DNA from: Eonycteris spelaea
Taxonomy: Eukaryota; Chordata; Mammalia; Chiroptera; Pteropodidae
Reading direction: 5' to 3'
DNA: 64,000 nt
Assembly: GCA_003508835.1 (NCBI GenBank)
Contig: PUFA01000027.1
Span: forward strand, 62,001 to 126,000
The position numbers and the translations under genes are program-made. Below, in pieces: positions 1-13,100 of the stretch; positions within the stretch are counted from its first letter, which is position 1, and each line of letters begins with the position of its first letter. The notes beneath the pieces are model-generated. The model searched no databases and was not told the DNA's origin. It was given only the letters and a program-made list of their open reading frames with translations.

Positions 1-1584
1 AACAGAAAGTTGGTGTGAGGAGGAGTGATCCAGGTAGAGGGGACAAGTGTAAAGGCCTTGATACAGCAAGAGGTTTTTAGACCAATTTCATAGATATGAA
101 TTGAATGAAGAGGAAAGTAAAGAGGGATAATAGTGTTCAATAGTGGCATCTCTTTTTCAGCTGACTTTACTGTGGGCTTTGAATTATTATTGCTACTTTA
201 CTATGGGTTCTTTTTTTTTAAGTTGTATTGCCGTAGGACATTATAGTGCTTTTTACAATATACTAAACATGTTCAGAAAACAAAAGATTAATAATAAAGT
301 AATATATAAAGTTCTATGTTTTTCTACTCCCCCTTCAAAAAAAATCCACTTTTAAAACACTACTTTCCAATTTTTAATTAAATAATCCTTATCTACTATT
401 AATTTTTCAAAGACAAATTGTCATCTACATTGTCTAGTGATATATCATTTAAAATGTTTAAATTTTTTAAAGTAGATTTTTATCTCTTCATGTAGTTTTC
501 TCAGGATATTTAATATAGTTTAACAACAAATATTTGTTGAAGTTAACCTGTATATAAATGTTAGTGAGAACTTTGAAAAAATACAAGAATGACTTAGACA
601 TCAGCTAAGACTACAAGCTCAGAGAACCTGTCTGGAGGAGAAAAAAATCTATATAAATAACTAATAGAAATGATCATTCCCATGAGAAGGATTATTTTCT
701 CACTAACATAATACTAACTATTGTTTAAATAAAACATGCTTTTTTATTTTGTGTGACTTTTCTGTGAGAGGCAGGAACACTTTTGTTTATATTTTAAAAA
801 GGATTAAACATTTAAAGATTTACTTTAAATAGTCAAATCGTCTGCTCCCTAAAAAAATGGACCTTCAAAACTGGACCCCAAAGCAACGATAGTTGGTTAT
901 GGATTTTTGATTAAGTTTACTAATTTTATATTTTATAATCTTTTGAATTTTATATACTATTACTAACACTTTAATTTCTTGAAGTAAATCCGCAGTAACT
1001 GTCTACCTTTTACTCAGAATCATAGTTGATTAGAACTGCAAGAGACCTTAGAGAACCAACACTCACATCTGAGAAAGAGCCAGACGTGTTGAATGAGTGA
1101 GTAAAGAATTAAACTGACAGCCGGCCCTGGTCTACTAGTTTTTAAAAACAGTGACAAGTACTGTGTCAGGCCTAATCATAGTTCCAACGAGACTGAAAGA
1201 CAGGAAATAGAATTAAAACATACATCTTTTAATGAAAATAATTTAAGCATTCTCTCCTGTACTAGGCAAATATTTTTAGTTAGCTGATGGAGTATAAATA
1301 TGTCTATATGTATCATTGTATTTGAATACCTTCTACTACTCTCATAGCCTAAATTTGTGTAAATTTTTTTTAAGTTTATTATAATGTTTAGAAATGCAGA
1401 ATGAATTGAAAGAGAAAAAAACTTTAAAAGATAGGAATTTCAGGATAAAAGAGAAGGGGAATGATGTCAAGAAATAGAAGGAAGAATTTCTTTAAGAAAA
1501 AGATGCCTTCAATAGGTTTTAGCTCTTTGTACAGATAGTATAGGTAATCTAGCTTAATATCTGACTTACGGATGGCACTAACAA

Positions 1585-1835
1585 ATAATAATAGTTAACT
1601 TTGTTTAGGCCTGTGCTAGAAATTGCTAAGTATTTCAATGCTTTATGGTATTAATCCTTATCCTCTCTCCGAGGATAGTCTCTATTGTCATCTCCATTTT
1701 ATAGATGAGTAAACCAAGTCTTACGAGAGGTTAAGTAACTTGCTCGTGGTAACATAGTAAGTGGTTGACCAAGAATTCCTCCAATTTATTTCTCTGATTC
1801 TGGAGCTCTGTGATGCTGTACTGCCATAGCATGGG
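1585..1835 (-). repeat. MIR SINE
   Basis: Carries the reversed MIR core: ATTTTATAGATGAGTAAACC, followed by a GAGAGGTTAAGTAACTTGCTC-like stretch. Decayed; an ancient mammal-wide SINE. Confidence 0.85.
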
Positions 1836-2282
1836 GGTATGTTTTGTCTTGTTGGTAGAAGTATTAAAGACTGTCATTCAGCATTTATCGAGCTCTTACC
1901 ATGTGTAGACCACCACTGTCCAGTTAAAACTAGCATCAGACTTCAAGAAATCTACTAACTGAGGAGGCATGCACACTTTTGAAGGACACAAAAGACGTAA
2001 AAAGAAAACACAAGTAGGTACAAGTTAAAGTAATCTAAACTGTCTAGATAGCATTTGGTAGCTAAATTAAACAAAATTAAAACAAATAACTACCGTTCCA
2101 TTTTCAAACCTTAATAACATTCTGGTTTGGAGTTGTTATGGACTCAGTAGTAAGACAGCCTGGGACAGAAACTGGAGTCTGTCTGAATAAAAGGAAAGAA
2201 TTCCCTACACTGTCCTTTTTGAGAATCGGAGTCTCTGCAAAGGTGCCTCAAATTCAGCTATTTATGACAGAATGTTAGTGCT

Positions 2283-2455
2283 TTAGATCAGGGCTTCTCA
2301 AACTGTAATGAATCCCTTCGAGATCTTGTTAAAATGAAAATTCTGATTTAGTAGGTCTAGCGTGGGACCTAAGAATCCGACTATCTAACATGTTTCAATG
2401 TAATGCCAGTTTTGCTGCTCCAGGGACCACACTTTGAATAGCAAGGCTTTAGATC
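2283..2455. mobile_element. MER5-type hAT-Charlie MITE
   Basis: Starts CAGGGCTTCTCAAACTG and ends CACACTTTGAATAGCAAGG, with ATTCTGATTTAGTAGGTCT in the middle, the typical MER5A layout. It is an ancient non-autonomous DNA transposon. Confidence 0.75.
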
Positions 2456-2804
2456 ACAGAGCTAAATATTTGACCTTAAACTATTGTGTCAAAAAGAAAA
2501 TAAATACCATGTGAGGTAGGGCAGCAATTTTGAACTTAAATATCTATGTATGTGTTGAGATAATACCTTGTCATCAAAAGTAGATCTAAAATATAATAAT
2601 AGGTATAAATACTATTATATTAGGTAACTTTGAAGAAGATATAATTATCACCATTTTCAACAAACTAACCTGATGATTATATATGTACAACTACTAAGTA
2701 TATTTTAAGGTGTGTCTACTGAGTTTAATACCAGTGTACAGAAAATAATTTAAATGTCTTAGACATTAATTATTAGAAGCACAATAAATGATAGTTAAGA
2801 ATAT

Positions 2805-3010
2805 AAGACTCCAGAGATAAATTACCTAGATTCAAAGCTGGCTTCAGGACTAGGTACACTTCTTCCAGTGACTCCCTTCCTCATCTCTGAAATAAGGATA
2901 AACCTAGTAAATATCTCATAAGTTTGTTACAGGGTTTTAAAAAAATAATACATATAAACACTTTAAGTAGTGCTTAATACATTGTCTATAAATGATGGCT
3001 ATTACTAGTA
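2805..3010 (+). repeat. MIR SINE
   Basis: MIR in forward orientation: CCTCATCTCTGAAATAAGGA, then a TTGTTACAGGGTT-like segment and an AGTGCTTAATA tail. Confidence 0.75.
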
Positions 3011-4026
3011 TCAGCACTATTTCTGTTAGGGATATATTAGGCTAAATGATTTTGAAGATCTTAACCTTGCCAGTGCTAAGATACGATTCTGATTATGTGT
3101 CTGTATGTAATCAGTATATGCCCCCTTTCAAGTTCTAAGGCAATAAATGATTTATATAAACTGCTCTCTAAGCCAACTGCCAATAAATGCTGCTCCTAAA
3201 ATCTTAGGTTTTTAATGCAACAATTTCATCATCAGGAAAATACACAATTGCACATCCATTCATTAAATATTTATAAGTAGCTACAAAGCAATGAGCTAAA
3301 TGTTTCTGTCTTCAATCAAACCCAATTTTTTAAATATAACAATAATTAACTCTTAATGTTCACCATTTGTTCCAGTTTCTATATAACTATCAAAGAGCAG
3401 TTGCTTTATCATTAATGGTAGCCTGTCCTCAGAAATGAGCTATATGTCTATTGTCCTATGTATTGGAGCTCTCTAATTTTCTCCTAAAATAGTATTAATA
3501 ACTAACTTAATCTTTAAGTTTCTGTATTTCAGACCTCCACTTGTACTTCCTTCTCCTTAAACAAGGCACCTGGCAGCCAAATCTTTTATTGGGTATTAAT
3601 ATGGACTAAATTGAGTTAGTCTCACTTGGTGGCAAAAATAACAGTTTTAATTCTTTCGTTTGTCATTATTATGATAATTCTTTTATCTGAATTTTATCAG
3701 ATAAAAAATAAAATATAAAAGAAGTTTTTAAATGTAGACTTTTTCCTTTCCTCCCGTGACTCTTGTAGGCTTTCTGCTTTATCAGAGGATATTTTAGGCA
3801 GGACATTGCTCCTCTGAAGGTCTCCTCTTTGCTTTGAGCATTTTCAGTTTGAAAATGTTTAGAAACCACACAGTTACACCGACTTAGAGAAACCCTGTTC
3901 CTTTCTTTGGTGCCTCACATGTTTTCAGCATACACACTTTATAGAGCTGATACAGCACTCTTCATTCTTTCTTAACAAACATTTGTATGAACAGTTTCTT
4001 TCCTTTTGATGATTTTGGTTTGAAAG

Positions 4027-4179
4027 ATCACGAACTTAGAAGAACAGTTAGAGCAGTTCAGAGAAGAATTGGAAAATAAGATTGAAGAAGTTCAGCAACT
4101 ACATATGCAATTAGAAATACAGAAAAAGGAATCTACTACCCGCCTACAGGAACTTGAACAAGAAAACAAATTATTTAAG
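4027..4179 (+). CDS. AKAP9: AKAP9 coding exon (first in window)
   Basis: Fifty-one codons, phase 0 at both ends, starting after AAAG and ending at AAG before GTAATT. It begins [18 protein letters not shown] and is coiled coil throughout. It is near-identical to human AKAP9 apart from a few substitutions. Confidence 0.93.
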
Positions 4180-7100
4180 GTAATTAGTTAAGAAAACTTT
4201 GCCTGTAAATGATTCATAGTTTTTGTCTTGTGCAAGCCTTAGTATTAAGCATTTGCTAAACCCAGCTGCTAAATAGTACTTAACAGGGAATATTAGCTGC
4301 AAATGGATTTGCATGGAACTTATTTTTAAGCCAACATAAACATTTAAATGCATCATAAATGAAATTTTTTGAGTTTATCAAAATATTTTAAGAATTATTG
4401 ATTTATAATAACTATGATAGCTCTGATTTTTTTTCATTTTTACATTTTGGGCACTATATCTTTTGTAAGAGTAACTTGAAAGAAAGTTTAAAACCACATG
4501 TAAATCTGTCAGCTGAGATGGTTATTTTTGTTTCTAGGATGAAATGGAAAAACTAGGATTTGCTACAAAGGAATCTGATGCTATCTCTACTCAGGACCAA
4601 CATGTGCTATTTGGGAAATTTGCTCAAATAATGCAGAAAAAGAGGTAGAAATTGACCGATTGAATGAGCAAGTTACAAAATTTCAGCATCAACTTAAAAG
4701 TACAACAGATAACAAGGTACACTAATTTAAATTGATTGTTACATGAAGTTAATTTAAGCTAGACTTTTAAAGGTCAAATGGTGATTTTTCAGTTTCTCTT
4801 TGAATTTAAAACCCAAATAAACCTTAATTCCCTTTTAGCCATTAATTTTAATTTAAGAAGCTATGTATATTTTGTCCCCTCCTAATGTCAAAGATTTTTT
4901 GTGTTTTACAGTGTGTCTCTGGTGACTTAGATTTCATCATCATTCTAACCAAACCTATTAAAAATTCTGTTTAGTATGAGTTAAATAAGATAATTACATT
5001 TGTGTGTCATTTGCTATAGACTTTTTATTTCAATACTTCATCCAATTAGAATGTATTGATATTGACTATTTTACTTATGGGAAATCAGCTACTAAAAGTG
5101 TAAATCACTTTATATTTAAGAAAATTTTTTAATGAAGTTCTAAATTAGGTTCTTGTTTGATATAATGGGAGACAGTTATATATGTAATATATTAAAATTA
5201 ACTTAGTATGTCCAAGAAATATATTATTTTGTGTGATAAACACTTGAAGATCCTACCCTAAAATAAAATATAATTTTCAAAACATAAATACATATTTATT
5301 ATATATGTTACTCTTTTCTTCATTGACTAATAGGTTATCGAAGAAAAAAATGAACTGATAAGGAGTCTTGAAACCCAAATAGAATGTTTGATGAGTGATC
5401 AAGAACGTGTGAAGAAAAATAGAGAAGAAGAAATCGAGCAGCTCAATGAAGTGATTGAAAAACTTCAACATGAATTGGCAAATATTGAACAGAAGACATC
5501 AGTGCATGCTAATTCTCTCCCAGAAGAAGCAGATAGTTTAAAACATCAATTGGATATGGTAATAGCGGAAAAACTGGCTTTGGAGCAACAGGTAGAAACT
5601 ACTAATGAAGAAATGGCCTTTACGAAAAATATACTTAGAGAAACCAATTTTAAAATGAACCAGCTAACACAGGAATTATTCAGCTTAAAGAGAGAACGGG
5701 AAAATATGGAAAAAATCCAAAGTGTACCAGAGGAAAATGTTAACATGGCTATAAATGATCTTAGCAAAAATAAACCTGAACTAGAAGTGGTACATACTGA
5801 GGATGCTCTTAAACCCCTAGAAAATCCGACTTACCTCAAATCTTTTGAAGAAAACAACAGAGTTTCCATAAATAGCTTGGAAACAAAGGTGCTACAACTC
5901 GAGAGCACTGTGAGTGCAAAGAACTTAGAACTTACCCAGTGTTATAAACAAATAAATGACATTCAAGAGCTAGCCCAGGCAGAAGCAGAAATGTTTAGAA
6001 ATAAGATTGTAAACCTACAGAATATACTTGAGGAAAAAGTTGCTGCTGCTCTTGTGAGTCAGGTCCAACTTGAAGCGGTTAAGGAATATACAAAACTCTG
6101 TCAAGGTAGACAAGCAAGTTTATCAGAGCCTGAAAGAACAAATGCACAGAATTTAAGTCACCTAACAGAAAACAAGATGGAGTCAGATGTGTCAGCATTA
6201 ATGTTGAGAATATCAGAATTAGAAAGCCAGGTGGTTGAAATGCAGACCAATTTTATTTTAGAAAAAGAACAAGTAGAAATGCAGAAAAAAATGCTGTAGA
6301 AAAAGAAAAGAAGCTACTAGAACTACAGAAGTTACTGGAGGACAGTGAGAAAAAACAGGGCGGCAAGAAAGAAAAGGAAGCCCTCAAGGAGATTTTGAAG
6401 TTCCCAAGGTTAGTTTGAATTTGATTTTTTTTTTTTCATTTAAATGCCCTAAGAAACTCTTCTTTTCCTTTGTTCCTTAAGCTCTTTGCTAATTTGCTAA
6501 ATTAGAGATGGTGCTCTTGCACACCTAGCAATCGTATATAAAGAGTTTTTATAAAAATATTACTATTCTATTACAGTCATTATCACTAGCATAATGGATA
6601 CAAACTGTATTTTGTGGTCTTCAAATCACATTATTTCACTAGCATAGGTATTAAATATAGCAGTCAGAAGAAACTTAGAAATATTAAGTTTAGCAGATGC
6701 CCTCTGGAACTTGTGTAGGTTTATCCTTTTCCCTCTAATATGTATTTATGTGATCATCCCTTTAGATAATGGAAAATGTAAAAATATATTAGTGTTATAC
6801 CGAATTAATGTGTAAGTGATGTCAATAGTTTTTGCAGATTTTATACCTAAATATGAATTTCATCCTTTCCTAGGAAAAAATTGCATTTAGCCTTTGTAAG
6901 TCTGCTTATATAAAGATCTGAAATTGCAGTTATTTCTTAAAGTAGTTACTGATATGAAAGGACTTTTTACATTCTCACTTCACATATTTATAATTTTGAA
7001 TAGTAGATGCACAGTCTTATTTGAGCACCAAATTAACTGATATATCAGAATTCTATAAATAGATCATTTATTTTGCAAAGGACAGTAATTCTTGCCATTT

Positions 7101-10100
7101 AGGCTTTTTCCTCCTAGCTTACTGGAACTAAAATTACTATAAGTAATATTAAAATAGTAGTGCTACTCTTCATATATATGAAACTGCTAAGAAATATTTT
7201 AGTGACACCTGTTATCTTTTGAGGAAAGTGTGATAAATGGAAAGTTTTCTGAATGGTAACAAATATTTTTATTAATATTTATAAATCTTTAGATATATAC
7301 TAATGACATGATTTACCTTTGATTCCCAGAAAATCATTCTTTTCTTACTGTCTCAAGAATATAAAATTATGGCTCTGAAAGTTTCCCTCTTTGCTGAAAG
7401 AACATGGATCATTTAAACGCCTTTTATTTTATAGGCAGTCATTCGTGAAAAAGCTCATTAGAATGTATACATTCCTTCAACTTGGCTATATTTTGAAAGC
7501 AAATCTAAACTCTTTCTGAGCCTTTCATTGTGAGAAATAAAATTGCTTTCCTTCAACCTCCAGACAATTGTGTATCTGTAGTTGAAGAGATTTAACAGCA
7601 AGAATCCAGATTTTTAAATGTAATTGTTTTTTAAATGTTAATGTTTGTAATGTTCAGTTCTTTGGATTAAAGGTGCTAAATTCTCTCAATGTAAATTAAT
7701 AAAAATATTATAGGAAATTTGTCCAGAAAATTTTATGTAGTATATAGTCTAAAGTATGTCCCAAGAAGAAGTTAGCATTTTATATTAACACATTTTAAAT
7801 TAAAAAAATGTTTATTCTTTCAAAAAAAAAGTGATGTGTTTTTTATGTTTTTCCACTGTTATTTAGACAACTACTGAGCTAATCCATACCCAGGAAGAAA
7901 GTGTATTTTTTGCTCAACTTGAGGCTCTTAGAGCTGAATCAGCAGCTACCAAAGAAGAACTTGCCAGTTATAAAGAAAAGGCAGAAAAACTCCAGGAAGA
8001 ACTTTTGGTAAAATAAGTAACATAGCTGCTAATGCACTTATTTCTACCCATATTTTATTTCGAAGTATATTCTCTTTTATAAAAACAAACCCAGATCCAT
8101 CACTTAAAGCTAGTAAAAAGTAAAAACCTTTGTTTTTTGAAACTTGATGAAAAGTTATTATAAATTTCTTTACTAGCTAGCATCTTCTTGCTTGTTTTGA
8201 CTTGGAATCTTTCTTAGGAAGATGCTTTTAATCTCTAGTCTGTTAACAAAGGAAGAGAAAAACAGATGTTAATAACTGTGAGAACCCATGAGAGCCAAAG
8301 TAGAGGCAGATAAAATAATTTCACTTTTATAGTGACCATGCATATATACGAATATGTATGTGGAAACAATGAATGCTTCTGAAGTATTTTTTTCTATTAT
8401 TTTGAGGAAAATAAATATATTAGCATGAATTATACTCTACTCTAAATTCTACATTCGCTATTTTAAACTAAATGTTCTTCTATTCATTATGTTTCAGGTG
8501 AAAGAAACAAATCTGGCATTTCTCCAGAAAGATTTAAGCAACGTTAGGAATCAACTCACAGAGGCAGAAGAAAAATTATCCTACTCAGAAAAAGATAAGA
8601 CTGAGGTACAAGAAAACAGAAGGGTCTGCATCTTAGAGCCAATTCCTATTAAAATGGATAAAAGTTCCGCATCCCAGACAGATGGGACTCTCAAAGTCAA
8701 TAGCAGCAATCAGACTCCCCAAATTCGTGTTAGAAATGCAGGAATCCAAATCGACTTACAGAGTGAATGTTCATCAGAAGAAGTCACTGAAATAATCAAT
8801 CAATTTACTGAAAAAATTGAGCAGATGCAAGAGCTACATGCTGCTGAAATTTTGGATATGGAATCCAGACATATTTCAGAAACTGAAACCTTGAAAAGAG
8901 AACACTGCGTTGCTGTTCAGTTACTGACAGAGGAATGTGGTACCTTGAAGGCAGTGTTACAGTGTCTAAGATCTAAAGAGGTATTTTTTTTCCTAATAAG
9001 TGTTTTTCAACATCCTGTGAGTTTTTTTTCAAAATTCTGTTTTTAAGAGAAAAAGAAATTGGGACAAATCACTTCCTTATGATAAAATTACTCTTTTAAA
9101 GCTTTCATTGTGTAGAATCAGATAATAACTACCCTCAAAGTTCCTGTGCAGATGTGGAACATGATATTTTCATTCCATAATACATGAATATTTCTTCTTC
9201 TTATGGTAGTATTCATAAAGAAAAAATTAAAGACTTGTTGTAAGCCATAAATAGTTTCATTTGTGAAAGCTGTGACAGACTTCATTGAGTTACTTAATAG
9301 CATTACAAAGACAAAAGTTATTCATTGGAACCTATTTTTATTAAGCCAAAAAAAGTTATGTTTTTTGTTTGTTTTCTCTAATTAGGGATCCTCTGTTCCT
9401 GAATTAACACATTCTGATGCTTACCAAACTAGAGAAATGTGTTCCAGTGGTAAGTTATATAAATTTCTGGAATTTTTATGGTACACTTGCTTAAAAAGTG
9501 TTCGTTTCTTTTTAATAATCAATGATTTTCTTTATTTTAGATTCTGGATCAGACTGGGGTCAGGGAATTTATCTTACACAAAGTCAGGGATTTGACTTAC
9601 CATCAGAAGGCCGAGGAGAAGAAGGTGAAAATTCAACAGATTCATTTCCAAAGAAAATAAAGGTACTAAAGGACAGATATCTTTTAGTAAAACAGCCAGT
9701 GTGGTTTCTATATTAGACATAGTAGTTTATTAGAAGTTATATAGTAAGACTCTCTCTGAAGAGAGAATTGCAGAGCTAGCAGGAACCTTGGGGATTATTA
9801 AGTTTCATTTTTGTATTTTGCAGATATTCAAGTACAATGTATTTAATAATTATTTGTATAAAGATTTTTAAAAATTGCTATTACTTATATTTTTGTTTGT
9901 CAAAATTATTAAAGTGGTCTCAAGGACTAAAATTTATCTCCTGCATACTTTTTTGGTCAAATTAGCGGCTATTCATTAAATCCAAGAGAGAGCATTAGAT
10001 AAATAGAAGGAACAAAGTCACAGGCCATCTTTTGGAATTGGCTTACCCTTCCACAGGAAAAAGGAGGGTATTCAGTAATGGTGGGCTGGTACTTCCTGTC

Positions 10101-13100
10101 TGCAGTGGCTTTCCTAAAACAGTCTAACAAGGTAAAGCTGTCTTGCTTAAAATGTATTTAAAATGTATTTCTCCTTGTATGTCTGGCTGGCATTCTTTGA
10201 AGAAGTTGTCATAATTCTGGCTTCGTGACTTTGGTTTCTAGGGATTACTGAGAGCTGTCCATAACGAAGGCATGCAGGTGCTCTCTCTCACTGAGTCTCC
10301 CTATAATGACGGAGAGGACCATTCTGTTCAACAAGTTTCAGAATCTTGGCTAGAAGAGAGAAGAGCTTACCTCAGTACAATCTCATCTCTTAAGGATTTA
10401 ATTACCAAAATGGAAGTGCAAAGAGAAGCCGAGGTACTTAAAGAGTATTACGCATCTAAATAGTTTTATATTATTTTAATCAATAGTAGGCACTTTGCAA
10501 ATTAATATCTTGAATTTCATGATGTATTTTCACATGAATTACTATATATTGTTTAAATGCCCCAAGTCATACACTTGAAAATAAATTCACATGCTCTTAG
10601 GCTTCTAATATTTATTTTGGTCAGTAGCTAAATATGATTTTTAGAATGATTTTTTAACATGCTTATTTGGAAACTAACTTTCATTTTTCATACTCTTCTA
10701 GGTTTATGATAGTTCTCAATCTCATGGGAGCTTCTCAGACTGGCGAGGTGAACTTCTGCTTGCCCTTCAGCAAGTTTTCTTAAAGGAGCGCAGTGTTTTA
10801 CTCGCCATATTTCAGACTGAGCTGACAGCTCTGGGTGCTAGTGATGCAGTTGGATTATTCAACTGTTTGGAACAGAGAATACAAGAACAGGTATCAAAGT
10901 GAAACTTTTAAGTCAAACTTTAAAAGAATGTATGCTTTTTAATAGTAATAAGAAAATGAATTAATGGTTAGTTTTAGAATAAGTCTGAAGGTTAAAATTT
11001 TTTCTTTAAGTTTATTGGGGTAACATTGATTAATACAATTATATAATTTTCAGGTGTACATTATCATTTGACAGCTATTTTATTAGTATGTAATAGAATC
11101 TATTAGTATATTCTATTTTATGTTTTCCACCCAAAGTTCAGTTTCCTTCAGCTACCATATATTTGATTCCCTTAACCCATTTCACCCTCCCCTACCCCCC
11201 TATATTTGACCCCTTTACCCTGTCTACCTTCCCACTCCTCTCCCACTCCACTACTAACCACTAGTCTATAGTCCATGTCCATGAGTCTCTGTTTGATTGT
11301 CCTGCTCATTTGTTGCTTTTAGGTTTATATCCCACATAGAAGTGATATCATGTGATTTTCAGCCTTTTCTGTCTGGCTTATTTCACTTAGCATAATTATC
11401 TCAGGTCCATCCATGTTGTCACAATTGGCAGTATTTCATCTTTTCTTATGGCTGAGTAATATTCCATTGTATATATGTACCACAGCCTCTTTAGCAAGTC
11501 ATCTATTGTAGGACACTTTGGTTGCTTCTGTGTCCTGGCCACTGTGAATAATGCTACTATGAACATCTGTGTGCAAATATCTTTTTGGATATGAGTTTTC
11601 ACGTCTTTGGGGTAAATACCCAGTAGAGAGATTGCTGGATCATATGGTAGATCAATTCTTAGTTTTTTGAGGAACCTCCATAGTGTTTTTCATAGTGGCT
11701 GTACCAGTTTGCAGTCCCACCAGCAGTGACTGAGGGTTCCTTTTTCTCCACATCCTCTTCAACATTTGTTATACTTGTCCTATTGATTATAGCTATTTCT
11801 AACAGGTGTGAGATAGTATCTCATTGTGAAGGTTAAAATTTTAACAGGAGCCACTAAGAATATTTAGAAGAAAAATTACTAGCTTAAGTATTTTTATCTT
11901 ATGTTAGAAAATAAATAAGACTGAAATGAGTGAGCTAATCATCCAACTAAGGAAGTTAGAAAACAAGTAACAGAATAAGCCCAAAGAAATTAGAAGTGTT
12001 TTGATACAGGTCAGTTCTCATTATTCCAGTAGTTAGATTCTATAAAGTTGCCCATTAGGGGTAGGTTCCTGTGAGCTTTCTGCCATGACATTTTTGCCAA
12101 CCAGTCAATATATAACCTTATTTTTTGTGTGTTCTGTTTAAATGTACCTTGTTTTTCGTAAAATACAGCTTTCTCATATTTAGGAACATTGGATAATATA
12201 TCACTATGCTTGGGACCATTTTAAACTGCAAAATCTCTAGTAAAAAAAAAAAAAACAAAGTGCAAAAAATACATTACTAAATGGTTGGCAAAAAGGACAT
12301 TGTCTATAGTATAAGGGATGAAAGAAGCAGCATAGTGTTAACTTGTTTGTCTTTAGCTAAGAACATGCGCATCTGACAATTTAAAATTTTTGCCACTCTG
12401 TTTTCAAATGACTGTAAAAGCAACACAAATATTGATTTTGGGGTCACAAATGTATTTTAGTGAATAGGCAAATTTGTAAATACACAATCAGCAAATAATG
12501 AGGCTTCACTGTAATAAAGAAAGTCAGTGAAATTCATTCACTAGTACAATAGAGAGGATAAAAATGTTAAAAGTTGGTGTTTTGAAAGGCTAATAAAAAT
12601 TTTTCTGGAGAATTGGTGAACTAAAATGGTAATTTATTTTCTAACATAAGAAAAAAGTTAGGAATGAAAATAGGGTCATAACTAAAGATATCACTGAGAT
12701 ATAAAAATAATAGAATATTATGAATAACTTTATGTCAATTCAAAACTTTAGGAGAAATGGACAGATTTTCTAGAAGGATGTTTTCTGTCAAAACTCATTC
12801 AGGAAGAAATAAAAAAACCTGAAAAGACCTGTAAGTAGTAAAGGAATCAAATCAGTAGTTCATAACACTCGAAGCCCAGATCTTGATCTTTAAGTACATT
12901 ATTAAAGGAATTTGGACTCTTAGGAGAAATGGCTGATCCCAGGGCTGGAGCAAAGAAAGTACAAAATAAATCTGGAATATCTAATTTTGCTAAAAAGGAA
13001 TTGCTCAAAGAATAAAGGCAATATGTCAAAAGGTAACAGAAGCCAACTTGAAGAAGATCCCACTGGCTAAATTTGGGAGAATTTCAACATCAAGCTAAAT

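Larger units (their letters stand above)
1..4026. other. AKAP9 intron, left end of window
   Basis: A+T-rich intron. I found no exon matching AKAP9. It holds MIR and MER5-type relics, listed separately. The 70-residue open frame at 143-355 has no recognisable features. Confidence 0.75.

Noticed and set aside
1390..1480. A-rich stretch translating as MQNELKEKKTLKDRN, resembling a coiled-coil exon
   Set aside because: It has no proper splice sites around it and no match to AKAP9 that I can recall; A-rich DNA gives Lys/Glu-rich translations by chance.
5277..5767. Minus-strand frames over the large AKAP9 exon
   Set aside because: They are shadows of the plus-strand coding exon in antisense frames; no independent features.
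11396..11602. 68-residue minus-strand frame
   Set aside because: It is the decayed C-terminal end of L1 ORF2 within the insertion at 11002-11826, not a host gene.
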